Part shown: piece by piece, positions 29,586 through 38,275 of the stretch
Position numbering within the stretch: the stretch's first letter is position 1
Layout: each line of letters begins with the position of its first letter
Assembly (NCBI RefSeq): GCF_000495815.1
Contig: NZ_AWGE01000006.1
Span: 124,001-188,000 of the forward strand
Origin: Asticcacaulis sp. AC466
GTDB lineage: Bacteria > Pseudomonadota > Alphaproteobacteria > Caulobacterales > Caulobacteraceae
Direction of reading: 5' to 3'
DNA: 64,000 nucleotides
Program-made: the position numbers and the translations under genes
The notes under the pieces: generated by a model
What the model was told of the DNA's origin: nothing
Databases searched by the model: none
The model's input: the letters and a program-made list of their open reading frames with translations, nothing else

Positions 29586-30350
29586 ATGTCAGATACCAAG
29601 AAGCTCTATCGTCAGATAGCCGATTCTATCGCCGCCGAAATCGAGTCGGGGCGGTACAGGCCCGGCGACCGCCTGCCGACGGAGCGCGATCTGGCCCTGC
29701 AATTCGGTGTCAGCCGACCCACCCTGCGCGAAGCTTTGATCGCGCTGGAAATCCTGGGCCTGATCGAAGCCAAGCACGGTCACGGCATTTTGGTCACCGG
29801 CACCGGCCACGCTGCCAAGGCGCCGCCCATTACCGACTCGGAAATTGGCGCATTTGAATTGATAGAGGCGCGGCGTCTGTTCGAAGGCGAGGTCGCGGCC
29901 ATGGCGGCGGCACTGGTTCACGATACGGACATCGCCGAGCTCGAAAAACTGGTCAAGGCCATGGACGACAAGGATCCGGTCAAGGCGGAAAAGGCCGACC
30001 GGGAGTTCCATGTCATGATCGCCAATATCACCGGTAACGGTGCGCTGATCACGACGGTCGAAAATCTGTGGGACTGGCGCTACCAATCGCCTTTCGCCAA
30101 GATGGTCCTGGCCCGGGCTGCCGACATGGGCATGAAGCAGCGTATCAACGAGCATACGGGAATTCTCGAAGCCTTGCGCAGTCGGTCGTCGTCCGCCGCG
30201 CGTCAGGCCATGCACGAACATATGGACCGCGTTATCGAACACCTGCTCAACGCCACGGAAGTGTTGGCGGTCGAAAGCGCAAAGCAAGCCAGCCATGACC
30301 GCCGCAAGGCCATGGCTGGGCGCTTCAAGGCCATTTCCCAGGATATCTGA
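29586..30350 (+). CDS. GntR-family regulator, FadR/UxuR-like (FCD)
   Basis: A 254-residue regulator. The N-terminal winged helix (KLYRQIADSIAAEIESGRYR, then ERDLALQFGVSRPTLREAL) is of GntR type. The C-terminal all-helical FCD domain holds the metal/ligand residues (FHVMIANITGN; TGILEALRSRSSSAARQAMHEHM). UxuR/ExuR proteins of this class sense hexuronates. The divergent alpha-glucuronidase strongly suggests the same role here, sensing glucuronate or an aldobiouronate. I chose the ATG giving MSDTKKLYRQI; 19 codons upstream lack family character. A CATACCAATGG stretch at 29550-29560 resembles half of a UxuR-type site, a weak inference. Confidence 0.9.
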   Translation: MSDTKKLYRQIADSIAAEIESGRYRPGDRLPTERDLALQFGVSRPTLREALIALEILGLIEAKHGHGILVTGTGHAAKAPPITDSEIGAFELIEARRLFEGEVAAMAAALVHDTDIAELEKLVKAMDDKDPVKAEKADREFHVMIANITGNGALITTVENLWDWRYQSPFAKMVLARAADMGMKQRINEHTGILEALRSRSSSAARQAMHEHMDRVIEHLLNATEVLAVESAKQASHDRRKAMAGRFKAISQDI

Positions 30351-30372
30351 ATAAAGGACATCTGAACTGAAA

Positions 30373-30401
30373 ACAGGCGCGCAGCTTTGCCGCGCGCCTG
30401 T
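30373..30401 (-). terminator. Terminator of the RND pump operon
   Basis: ACAGGCGCGC at 30373-30382 pairs with GCGCGCCTGT at 30392-30401. Read on the minus strand the stem is followed by TTTTC. It lies between the convergent GntR and outer-membrane-factor genes and may end both. Confidence 0.65.
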
Positions 30402-30424
30402 AAGGGGTCAGCCTGGCCGCCAGA

Positions 30425-31816
30425 TCAGGCCGACCACCCCCCGCCGAGGGCTCTGATCAGGCCGACGGTGGACTGGTATTGCGCCGCCCGCACACGCAGG
30501 GCCTGACGCCTTATGGTGAGCAGTTGCCGCTGGGCATCGAGCACCTCAAGCTGTGACGACGAGCCGTTGGTGTAGCGTGACTGCGACATGTTCAGCGCGC
30601 GGGTGGCGGCGGCGACCGCCTGATCCTGCGATGCCTGCTGCTGCTTGAGATAGGTCAGGTCGGACAACTGGTCCTCGACATCGGCGAAGGCGACCAGGCC
30701 GGCTTGCCGGTATTGAGCGAAGGCGGCTTCGAGACCGCCTTTCGCGTAATCGACACCGGCGCGGCGGCGGCCGCCGTCGAAAATCGCCTGCGACAGAATT
30801 CCGGTCAAGGACCAGGTTCGCGCCGCGTCCTTGAACAGGGTGTCTAGGTCGCCCGACGCGTAGCCGCCATTGGCGGTCAGGCTCAGCGTTGGGAACCAGG
30901 CCGCCTTCGCGATACCGACGCGGCGTTGCGCGGCGTAAAGCGACGCTTCGGCGGATGCGACATCGGGGCGGCGATGCAGGATGTCGGCGGGTATGCCGGC
31001 GGGAATAACCGGCACGGCGCTGGCCCAAGGCTGGGAGGCCCATTGTGCGACACCGAAATTGAACGTGCTGGCCGGCTCGCCGAGCAGGACGGCCAGGGCA
31101 TGGGCGACCTGAGCGCGTTGTTGGTCGAGCGCGGCGGACGCCGCTTCAGTCGATGCAACCTCGGTCTGGAGACGGGCGACATCCAGCTCGGCGACATCGC
31201 CTTCCTGGAAGCGGCGTTGCGTGACCGACAGACTGCCGCGGTAGGCAGTGAGGGTGTCGCTCACGATAGCGCGGTCTTCATCGAGGGCGCGCAGGGCGAA
31301 ATAGCTTTCGGCGACACGGGCCTGGACCAGCAGTTGGGTATCGCGCAGCATGGCCTCATTCGATTGTGCATCGAAACTGGCCGCACCGGCGGCGGCACGC
31401 AAACGCCCGAACAGGTCGACTTCATAGCTGAGGTCAGCCCCCAGGGTGTGGGTCGTACCGGGCTTGGTCGAGCCATTGTTCAGGACCGGATTGGCCCCAT
31501 GGTTGACGGAATAGCCGGTGCCAAGCTGGGGCCACAGGTCGGCACGGGACGCCCCCAGCAAGGCCTGGGCCTGATCGAGGCGAGCATAGGCCAGTTTGAT
31601 GTCGTTGTTCTTCTCCATGGCGCGGGCCATGAGGCCGTTCAAGGCATCGTCGTTGAAGACCAGCCACCAGGTGCCGACCGGTGTCGGCGCACGGACGCCG
31701 GCTGTGGTCTGGCCGGCAAAGGCGGCGGGGGTCTCCACGGCTGCCTGCTGGAGCGGGGCGGTGGCGCAGCCGCTCAGCAGGGCGGCGGCGAGGGTGAGGG
31801 AAATCAGGCGTTTCAT
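30425..31816 (-). CDS. NodT-family outer membrane efflux lipoprotein
   Basis: A 463-residue outer-membrane factor of a tripartite pump (NodT/OprM family). The signal peptide ends in a lipobox, LLSGC with the lipid-bearing Cys at 17. Two OEP repeats follow (about 60-250 and 270-455), each with long coiled-coil helices that form the periplasmic tunnel and a beta segment for the barrel. GIPADILHRRPDVASAEA is a signature of this family. Its ATG overlaps the stop codon of the RND transporter as TGATG, so the genes are translationally coupled. Confidence 0.94.
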   Translation of the reverse strand: MKRLISLTLAAALLSGCATAPLQQAAVETPAAFAGQTTAGVRAPTPVGTWWLVFNDDALNGLMARAMEKNNDIKLAYARLDQAQALLGASRADLWPQLGTGYSVNHGANPVLNNGSTKPGTTHTLGADLSYEVDLFGRLRAAAGAASFDAQSNEAMLRDTQLLVQARVAESYFALRALDEDRAIVSDTLTAYRGSLSVTQRRFQEGDVAELDVARLQTEVASTEAASAALDQQRAQVAHALAVLLGEPASTFNFGVAQWASQPWASAVPVIPAGIPADILHRRPDVASAEASLYAAQRRVGIAKAAWFPTLSLTANGGYASGDLDTLFKDAARTWSLTGILSQAIFDGGRRRAGVDYAKGGLEAAFAQYRQAGLVAFADVEDQLSDLTYLKQQQASQDQAVAAATRALNMSQSRYTNGSSSQLEVLDAQRQLLTIRRQALRVRAAQYQSTVGLIRALGGGWSA

Positions 31817-34800
31817 CAGAAAGCCTCCGGCTTGAGTTTGGCGGGCGTAGAGGTCGGTTGCGGCGCGAGCTCATCGTACACATCCTCTTCGCCTTCGAGC
31901 GTCGAGGTGTGCGACTTGAGCGGCCGGTTGCCCGACAGGGCGCGCAGCAGGACATAGAAGAAAGGCGTCATGAACAAGCCGATCAGGGTGGCCCCGATCA
32001 TGCCGCTGAATACGGCGATCCCCATGGCGCGGCGCATTTCGGCCCCTGCCCCTTGCGAGGTGACAAGCGGCAGGACACCCATAATGAAGGCGATGGACGT
32101 CATCAGGATCGGGCGCAGCCGCAGGCGGGAGGCGCGAATGGCGGCTTCCAGCGGATTGAGCCCCGTCAGTTCGAGTTCACGGGCGAATTCGACGATCAGG
32201 ATGGCGTTCTTCGCCGACAGCCCCACCAGGACGAACAGGCCGATCTGGGTGAAGATGTTGTTGTCGCTATGGGTCAGGAAAACCCCGACCATGGCGGACA
32301 GCAGGCCCATCGGCACGATCAGGATGATCGAGATCGGCAGGACGACGCTTTCATACTGGGCGGCGAGGACGAGGAAGACCAGTAGGATGACCAGCGGGAA
32401 GACGAGCGATGATGAATCGCCGGCCAGGATCTGCTGGTAGGTCAGTTCTGTCCATTCGTAGTCGATACCGGACGGCAGGGTTTCGGCGGCGATGCGCTTG
32501 ATCGCGTCCTGAGCCTGGCCGGACGAATAGCCGGGTGCCGGACCGCCTGAGATGTCGGCGGACAGGTAGCCGTTGTAGCGGCTGGCCATGACCGGGCCGG
32601 AGGTCGGATCGACCTTGAGGACGGCAGCGAGCGGAATCATTTCGCCGGATGCCGAGCGGACCTTAAGCTTGCCTATGTCTTCCGGGTGGGCGCGATACGG
32701 GGCATCGGCCTGGACCCGGACGCTGTAGGTGCGGCCGAAGCGGTTGAAGTCGTTGACATATTGCGAACCGAGATAGATCTGCATGGTGGCGAAGATATCG
32801 CTGACGCTAACGCCCAACTGGCGGGCGCGGGTGCGGTCGATATCGGCGTAGAGCTGCGGCGTGTTGATATTGTAGCCGCTGAACACCCCGGCCAGTTCCT
32901 TGGTCTGCGACGCCTTGGCGATGAAGGCCTTGGTGGCTTCGTCGAGCTTGGCGTAGCCGAGGCCGGCGCGGTCTTCCAGTTGCAGCTTGAAGCCGCCCGT
33001 GGTGCCGAGACCGAGCAGTGGCGGCGGCGGGAACATGACGGCATAACCTTCCTGGATACCGGCCAGTTTGCCGTTAAGCGCACCGGCGATGGCACCAGCG
33101 GACAGGGCCGCGCCATGGCGTTCCTTGAACGGCTTCAGCGGCATGAAGACGACGGCTTCGTTGGAGGCGATAGTAAAGCCGTTGATCGACAGGCCGGGGA
33201 AGGCCAGGGCGTGGGCGACGCCCGGCGTCTGGGCGGCGATTTCCGAGACCTTGCGGGCGACGGCTTCTGTGCGATCGAGCGTCGCGCCGTCCGGCAGCTT
33301 GACCATGCCGACCAGATAGGCCTTGTCCTGCTGCGGGATGAAGCCGCCGGGGACGACCTGGAACATGACATAGGCCAGGGCGGCCAGACCGGCATAGAGG
33401 CCGAGCATCAGGCCCTTGCGGGTAGCCGTTTTGCCGACGCTCTTGCCATAGGCTTCCGATCCACGCTTGAAGGTGCGGTTGAAGCGGGCAAAGAACCCGC
33501 CCAGCCATTTGTCCATGAAGCGGGTCAGGCCGTCCTTGGGGGCATTGTGCCCCTTGAGCAGCAAGGCCGCCAGGGCGGGCGACAAAGTGAGCGAGTTGAT
33601 CGCCGAAATCACGGTCGAGATGGCGATGGTCAGCGAAAACTGGCGGTAGAACTGACCCGACAGGCCGGTAATGAAGGCCAAAGGCACAAAGACCGCCACA
33701 AGGACGAGCGCAATGGCGATGATCGGGCCGGAGACTTCGCGCATGGCCTGATAGGTGGCCTGGCGAGGAGACTTGCCGGCTTCGATATTGCGTTCGACGT
33801 TTTCGACGACGACGATGGCGTCATCGACCACGATACCGATGGCCAGCACCAGTCCGAACAGGGTCAAGGCGTTGATGGTGAAGCCGAAGAGGTGCATCAC
33901 CGCGAAGGTGCCGATAACCGAAACAGGCACGGCCAGCAGCGGGATGATCGAGGCGCGCCAGGTTTGCAGGAACAGGATGACGACGATAACGACCAGTATG
34001 ATGGCTTCGAGCAGGGTGTGGATGACCGAGTCGATCGATTCGTGGACATATTCTGAGGTGTCGTAGGCGATCTCGTAGGAGACGCCTTCCGGCATGGCTT
34101 TTTTCAACTGTTCCATGGTCTCGTGGACCTCTTTGGACAACTGAAGTGAATTGGCGCCGGCGGTTTCGAAGATGGGAATGCCGACCGCGTTCTTGTTGTC
34201 GAGCAGTGAGCGCAGGGCATAGTCCGACGCACCCATTTCAATGCGGGCGATGTCGCCGAGGCGGGTAACGGCCCCGTCGGCGCCGGTTTTGACGATGATG
34301 TTGCGGAAGTCTTCTTCGGTGCTCAGGCGGCCCTGGGCATTGACCGACAGTTGCAGGGTAAGGTCGGGCAGGCCGGGCGAGGCGCCGATGACGCCGGCGG
34401 CGGCCTGGACGTTTTCGGAGCGGATGGCGTCGGCGACCTGGGAGGCCGACAGGCCGCGCTCAGCGACCTTTTGCGGATCGAGCCAGACGCGCATGGCATA
34501 ATCGCCGCCACCGAACATCTGGATCGGGCCGACGCCCTTGATGGCTTGCAGGCGATCCTTGACATGGAGCAGGGCGTAGTTGCGCAGATAGGTCGCGTCG
34601 TAGCGGCCATTGGGCGACGTGATATGCACCACCAGCGGCAGGGAGGATTGGCTCTTCTGCGTTGTGATGCCGAGTGCGCGGACGTCGGCCGGAAGACGAG
34701 CTTCGGCCTGCGATACGCGGTTCTGTACCATTTGTTGCGCCAGATCGGCATTGGTGCCGAGCTTGAAGGTGACGGTCAGGGTCATCTGGCCGTCGGCTGT

Positions 34801-35052
34801 TGCCTGCGACGACATGTAGAGCATGTTCTCGACGCCGTTGACCGCTTCTTCGATCGGTGCGGCGACGGTTTCGGCAATGACGGCGGGGGATGCGCCGGGA
34901 TAGGCGGCGCGCACCACGACCTGGGGCGGCACCACTTCGGGATATTCGGAGACAGGCAGGACGCGCAGGCTGAGCAGCCCGGCGACAAGGATCAGCAGGG
35001 AGAGCACCCCGGCGAAGATCGGCCTGTCGATAAAGAATTTGGAGAGGTTCAT
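31816..35052 (-). CDS. HAE1-family RND efflux transporter
   Basis: A 1078-residue inner-membrane drug/proton antiporter of the AcrB/MexB/HAE1 group. Twelve membrane helices flank two large periplasmic loops. The proton-relay residues are present: adjacent Asp-Asp in LAIGIVVDDAIVVVENVER and Lys in VLVGLSAKNAILIVEF. It exports hydrophobic drugs or toxic solutes from the inner membrane and periplasm with its adaptor and outer-membrane factor. The gene lies 158 bp after the adaptor gene and overlaps the outer-membrane-factor gene by one base. Length is close to AcrB. Confidence 0.96.
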   Translation of the reverse strand: MNLSKFFIDRPIFAGVLSLLILVAGLLSLRVLPVSEYPEVVPPQVVVRAAYPGASPAVIAETVAAPIEEAVNGVENMLYMSSQATADGQMTLTVTFKLGTNADLAQQMVQNRVSQAEARLPADVRALGITTQKSQSSLPLVVHITSPNGRYDATYLRNYALLHVKDRLQAIKGVGPIQMFGGGDYAMRVWLDPQKVAERGLSASQVADAIRSENVQAAAGVIGASPGLPDLTLQLSVNAQGRLSTEEDFRNIIVKTGADGAVTRLGDIARIEMGASDYALRSLLDNKNAVGIPIFETAGANSLQLSKEVHETMEQLKKAMPEGVSYEIAYDTSEYVHESIDSVIHTLLEAIILVVIVVILFLQTWRASIIPLLAVPVSVIGTFAVMHLFGFTINALTLFGLVLAIGIVVDDAIVVVENVERNIEAGKSPRQATYQAMREVSGPIIAIALVLVAVFVPLAFITGLSGQFYRQFSLTIAISTVISAINSLTLSPALAALLLKGHNAPKDGLTRFMDKWLGGFFARFNRTFKRGSEAYGKSVGKTATRKGLMLGLYAGLAALAYVMFQVVPGGFIPQQDKAYLVGMVKLPDGATLDRTEAVARKVSEIAAQTPGVAHALAFPGLSINGFTIASNEAVVFMPLKPFKERHGAALSAGAIAGALNGKLAGIQEGYAVMFPPPPLLGLGTTGGFKLQLEDRAGLGYAKLDEATKAFIAKASQTKELAGVFSGYNINTPQLYADIDRTRARQLGVSVSDIFATMQIYLGSQYVNDFNRFGRTYSVRVQADAPYRAHPEDIGKLKVRSASGEMIPLAAVLKVDPTSGPVMASRYNGYLSADISGGPAPGYSSGQAQDAIKRIAAETLPSGIDYEWTELTYQQILAGDSSSLVFPLVILLVFLVLAAQYESVVLPISIILIVPMGLLSAMVGVFLTHSDNNIFTQIGLFVLVGLSAKNAILIVEFARELELTGLNPLEAAIRASRLRLRPILMTSIAFIMGVLPLVTSQGAGAEMRRAMGIAVFSGMIGATLIGLFMTPFFYVLLRALSGNRPLKSHTSTLEGEEDVYDELAPQPTSTPAKLKPEAF

Positions 35053-35210
35053 GTTTGCCTCTTGAGCTGGCGGATTTGAGGTAAGCGTCGCCCGCCGCCG
35101 CGTCGCAAGGCGATGCGCCGTCTACCCGTTTCAGGGCAGGCAGGGAGCGGGCGGAACCGTGACCGGCTTCGGTCACGGTGGGCGCTTATAGAGCTGAGGT
35201 CAGGGTGTTA

Positions 35211-36401
35211 TCAGGCTTTCGGGGCGGCGGTCTTGCCCATCGCCACGACGGTTTCAGCGACGACGGAACCGGGACCGACATGCTGGAGACCGCTGACGAT
35301 GATGCGTTCGCCGTCCTTCAGACCGGAGGTGACGATGCGCAGGCCATTGGCCGTCCCGCCGATCGTCACTTCGCGATAGGCCACCTTGTGATCGGCGCCG
35401 ACGACATAGACGAAGCGCTTATTCTGATCGGTGCCGATAGCCAGCTCCGAGACGAGCAGGACCGGCTTTTGCTGGGCCGCACCCATATGGACGCGGACGA
35501 ACTGACCGGGGATCAGCTTGCCTTCGGCATTCTGGAAGACGGCGCGGGCGCGAAGGGTCCCGCTGGTGCCGTCGAACTGGTTGTCGATCAGTTGCAGGTG
35601 GCCGGAGATGGGCTCGCTGCTCGCATCTGTGTCAACCGTGACTGGGATGGTTTCCAGAGAGGTTGTGCCCAGGTCGGCAAGGGTGCGGTTGATGACCGCT
35701 TCGTCGGCGTCGAAGCTGGCATAGATCGGGCTGACCGAAACCAGGGTCGTCAGAACTTGTGACTGCGGGCCGGCCCCGATCAGGTTCCCGACGGTTACCT
35801 CGATACGGCCGACGCGGCCGGAGACCGGGGCGCGAACCTGGGTGTAGCTGAGGTTCAGGTTGGCGGTTTGCAGATTGGCGCGCGCCGCAGCCAGATTGGC
35901 TTCGGCCGCCTTCAGGTCATTGGTGCGGCTTTCCAGTTCGGATTGCGCAATGGCGTGATCGTTCCACAAACGCTGGGCGCGGGCGGCTTCGGATGTGGCC
36001 AGGGTCAACCGGGCAGAGGCGGCGGAGACCTCAGCCTGTGCGCGGGCCGCTTCGGCTTGGTAGGTTGCCGGATCTATGGTGACCAGCAAGTCGCCGGCCT
36101 TGACCAGAGCACCTTCGCGGAAGTGGATGGCCTTAACGGCACCGGCAACGCGCGGGCGGATTTCCACGCGATCGACGGCTTCGAGATGGCCGGAAAAATC
36201 GGTCCATTGGGCGGCGTTTTGCAAGGCAACGACCGAAACGGTGACGGGTGTGGCGGCGGGCGCCTGAACCTGGCTGGCGGCCTGGGTGGTCAGGGCCGTT
36301 CCGATGCCGGCAGCGGCCAGGACGGTCAGGGATACAGCACCGGCGACAAGTATTTTGCGATAGCGATTAAGCTTGAGGGTGGAGATGACAGGGTCGAACA
36401 T
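35211..36401 (-). CDS. RND pump periplasmic adaptor (membrane fusion protein)
   Basis: A 396-residue HlyD/AcrA-like adaptor. An N-terminal membrane anchor (ILVAGAVSLTVLAAAGIG) precedes the lipoyl halves (VEIRPRVAGAVKAIHFREGALVKAGD, and VRAPVSGRVGRIEVTVGNLIG), an alpha-hairpin of Ala/Glu/Gln-rich helices, then beta-barrel and membrane-proximal domains (AEGKLIPGQFVRVHMG). There is no lipobox. The ATG at 36401 follows AAAGGAAA; the 44 codons upstream are not conserved in character. It is first in the pump operon and divergent from the TetR gene, with an operator copy in the 5' leader region. Confidence 0.94.
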   Translation of the reverse strand: MFDPVISTLKLNRYRKILVAGAVSLTVLAAAGIGTALTTQAASQVQAPAATPVTVSVVALQNAAQWTDFSGHLEAVDRVEIRPRVAGAVKAIHFREGALVKAGDLLVTIDPATYQAEAARAQAEVSAASARLTLATSEAARAQRLWNDHAIAQSELESRTNDLKAAEANLAAARANLQTANLNLSYTQVRAPVSGRVGRIEVTVGNLIGAGPQSQVLTTLVSVSPIYASFDADEAVINRTLADLGTTSLETIPVTVDTDASSEPISGHLQLIDNQFDGTSGTLRARAVFQNAEGKLIPGQFVRVHMGAAQQKPVLLVSELAIGTDQNKRFVYVVGADHKVAYREVTIGGTANGLRIVTSGLKDGERIIVSGLQHVGPGSVVAETVVAMGKTAAPKA

Positions 36402-36490
36402 AACGGATTTCCTTTGGGGAGAAAGGAGCAGGAGGGAGAACGCATACTGGCGGTTGGCGGCAAAAGGGCTTGCGCTTCTCGGGTGCAGGC

Positions 36491-36518
36491 TTATTTTATG
36501 CGGCGTCGCAGTTAAATA
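36491..36518. promoter_or_regulatory. Operator copy 1 of the TetR/RND divergent region
   Basis: A 28-base site whose core is TGCGGCGTCGCA (36499-36510) with AT-rich flanks. It agrees with 36544-36571 at 22 of 28 positions by my count, with centres 53 bp apart (about five helical turns). It is 90-120 bp upstream of the adaptor start. Binding by the adjacent TetR protein is the natural inference. Confidence 0.6.
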
Positions 36519-36543
36519 GTCCGGGCCTGTCATTTTGTAAACA

Positions 36544-36571
36544 TATTTTTATGCGACATCGCAAATAAATA
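36544..36571. promoter_or_regulatory. Operator copy 2 of the TetR/RND divergent region
   Basis: Core TGCGACATCGCA (36552-36563) is a palindrome with arms TGCGA and TCGCA around two bases, flanked by AT-rich sequence that keeps the symmetry. See copy 1 for the comparison. Confidence 0.6.
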
Positions 36572-36720
36572 TGCTAAGGCAGGATCTAAGGCTCTGCCAA
36601 GGCGCCGTAAATGCCGCAGAATCGCCCGCTTTTTCAGGCTGGCCTCCGCGGCAGAAGAGGATTACTCTGCGGGATCGCCAATAAATGGCAGTTGCCGCTT
36701 TTGGGTTTGGAGTTTGTATC

Positions 36721-37428
36721 GTGGACGATTTCAAAGCGTTTGAATTGCCCGATGTGGCGTGCGGCGGCGAGGCGGTCGATCCGCAAGCCTGTGCCTGCGA
36801 AGCTCCGCGCAAACGCGGACGACCCCGCGCCTTCGATCCCGACGCCGTGCTGGAAACCGTGCTGGAGATGTTTTGGATGCGGGGGTTCGCCAATACGTCG
36901 CTAGACGATATTGCCGCTGCGACGGGCGTCAGCCGGCCTAGCCTGTCAGCGACGTTCGGCGACAAGGAAGCGCTGTATCTCAAGGCCATGGAGCGCTATC
37001 GCCAAGGTATTTCCGGGCAGCTGGATCAGGTGCTGCAATGCAACGGTTCGAACGACAATCTGCGCGGCATCATAAACCGCTATTTCGACGTCATGATCCG
37101 GTCATATACCGGCGATGTAGACGGTGAGTCGGAAGCCGGTGAGTGCCTGGGTTGCGCCTTCATGTGCACGGCTCTGAACGAAGCGCCGCGGCATGAATCG
37201 ATCATGAGCGTATTGCAGGGCACGATCGAAGAGTTCGATGCCCGCTTTGAACGGTTCTTCGTCAAGGCGCAGGAAATGGGTCATATCGGTTCCAATCAGA
37301 ATCCGAAGGTGATGTCACAAATGATCACCTCCCTCACCTCCAGTCTGGCCGTTCGGGCTCGGGCCGGTGCCAGCCGCGACGACCTGAAGGCCATCGTCGA
37401 CGCGACGACAAGCTTCCTGTTTCCCTAG
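36721..37428 (+). CDS. TetR/AcrR-family repressor of the RND pump
   Basis: About 235 residues. The TetR helix-turn-helix is at about residues 45-80 (TSLDDIAAATGVSRPSLSATFG followed by DKEALYLKAMERYR). The ligand domain is C-terminal. Before the DNA-binding domain there is an unusual 35-residue extension with three Cys (VACGG and ACACEAP); more Cys occur in GECLGCAFMC. I chose the GTG at 36721 because of the GGAG eleven bases upstream; the ATG at 36685 has no such site. It is divergent from the pump operon over two matching operators, so it very likely represses both itself and the pump. Up to start 36721 the region 36402-36720 holds only the operators and promoters. Confidence 0.88.
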   Translation: MDDFKAFELPDVACGGEAVDPQACACEAPRKRGRPRAFDPDAVLETVLEMFWMRGFANTSLDDIAAATGVSRPSLSATFGDKEALYLKAMERYRQGISGQLDQVLQCNGSNDNLRGIINRYFDVMIRSYTGDVDGESEAGECLGCAFMCTALNEAPRHESIMSVLQGTIEEFDARFERFFVKAQEMGHIGSNQNPKVMSQMITSLTSSLAVRARAGASRDDLKAIVDATTSFLFP

Positions 37429-37437
37429 AGCCTTATG

Positions 37438-37462
37438 CCGAAAAGTGGACACCACTTTTCGG
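37438..37462 (+). terminator. Perfect 11-bp hairpin after the TetR gene
   Basis: CCGAAAAGTGG, loop ACA, CCACTTTTCGG. It is 10 bases after the TetR stop codon and lies between convergent genes. The T-run is inside the stem rather than after it, so its strength as an intrinsic terminator is uncertain. Hairpins with this ACTTTTCGG core are repeated in many alphaproteobacterial genomes. Confidence 0.55.
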
Positions 37463-37526
37463 AAAATATGAGGCGTTACAAAAAAAGAGCCATGAGGCGG
37501 CTCAACTGAGCCGACGAATGCTCTAG

Positions 37527-38207
37527 CTAGAGCTCCGCCCACTGGCGGATCAGATTGTGATAGTGGGCCGTAAGTGCGACCACTTCCGGCGTGTCGCCCA
37601 ATTGCGCCCGCAGCTTCAAAATGGTCATATCCAGGTCGAACAGCATCTGGCGGCGATGGCTGTCACGCACCATTGACTGTGTCCAGATAAAGGACGCCAG
37701 CCGCATCCCGCGCGTCACCGGCTCAACGCGATGGATGCTGGTTCCCGGATACAGGATCGCATCGCCAGCCTTCAACTTGACTTCGTGGGCGCCGTACGTG
37801 TCTTCGACGACGAGTTCGCCGCCGTCATAATCATCCGGATCACTCAGAAAGACGGTGGTCGACACATCGGTGCGCACCATGGCTTGCGTGACGGGATCGG
37901 GCTGGATGGCTCCATCGACGTGATTGCCGAAGTAACCGCCGTCTTCATAGGCGTTGAAGCGTGGCGTCAGGACCGTTTTCGGCAGCGCCGCCGATTGAAA
38001 CAGTGGGTGACGCAACAAGGCGCCGCGAACCAGATTGGCCAGGGGTTGCGCTTCCGGCGCCAGGACGGGCAACTGGTAGTTCCATTTTTGCCCGGCCGCC
38101 TGCGCGCCCGTCGTGTGGCGGCCGTCGGTCCAGCCGGCCTGGGCCAGCACACCGCGAATATGGGTCAGTTCGGCGGACGTCAGAACGTCGGGAATGTGCA
38201 GCATCAT
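37527..38207 (-). CDS. piuC: PKHD-type Fe(II)/2-oxoglutarate hydroxylase (PiuC)
   Basis: A 226-residue dioxygenase. The iron ligands are the His and Asp of [12 protein letters not shown] and the distal His of [15 protein letters not shown]; the Arg in that loop binds 2-oxoglutarate. PiuC/YbiX proteins are almost always encoded beside a catecholate siderophore receptor (Fiu/PiuA) and are iron-repressed. Here the receptor gene lies just upstream on the same strand. AAGGAG precedes the double ATG. The target of hydroxylation is not established for the family. The stop codon sits in the 12-base palindrome CTCTAGCTAGAG (37521-37532). Confidence 0.93.
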   Translation of the reverse strand: MMLHIPDVLTSAELTHIRGVLAQAGWTDGRHTTGAQAAGQKWNYQLPVLAPEAQPLANLVRGALLRHPLFQSAALPKTVLTPRFNAYEDGGYFGNHVDGAIQPDPVTQAMVRTDVSTTVFLSDPDDYDGGELVVEDTYGAHEVKLKAGDAILYPGTSIHRVEPVTRGMRLASFIWTQSMVRDSHRRQMLFDLDMTILKLRAQLGDTPEVVALTAHYHNLIRQWAEL

Positions 38208-38228
38208 GGTCCATACTCCTTATAGACA

Positions 38229-38256
38229 AAGCGCTCCGGCGTAAACCGGAGCGCTT
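38229..38256 (-). terminator. Intercistronic hairpin between siderophore receptor and piuC
   Basis: AAGCGCTCCGG at 38229-38239 pairs perfectly with CCGGAGCGCTT at 38246-38256 around six bases. On the minus strand it follows the receptor stop codon by about 20 bases and precedes the piuC ribosome site. A TTTG follows the stem. It could partly end or protect the receptor mRNA, giving less piuC than receptor. Confidence 0.5.
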
Positions 38257-38275
38257 GACAGCCCGTCGGCTACGG

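Noticed and set aside
32686-34056. 456-codon open frame antisense to the RND transporter
   Set aside because: Composition is that of a shadow frame and the sense frame encodes a complete HAE1 protein.
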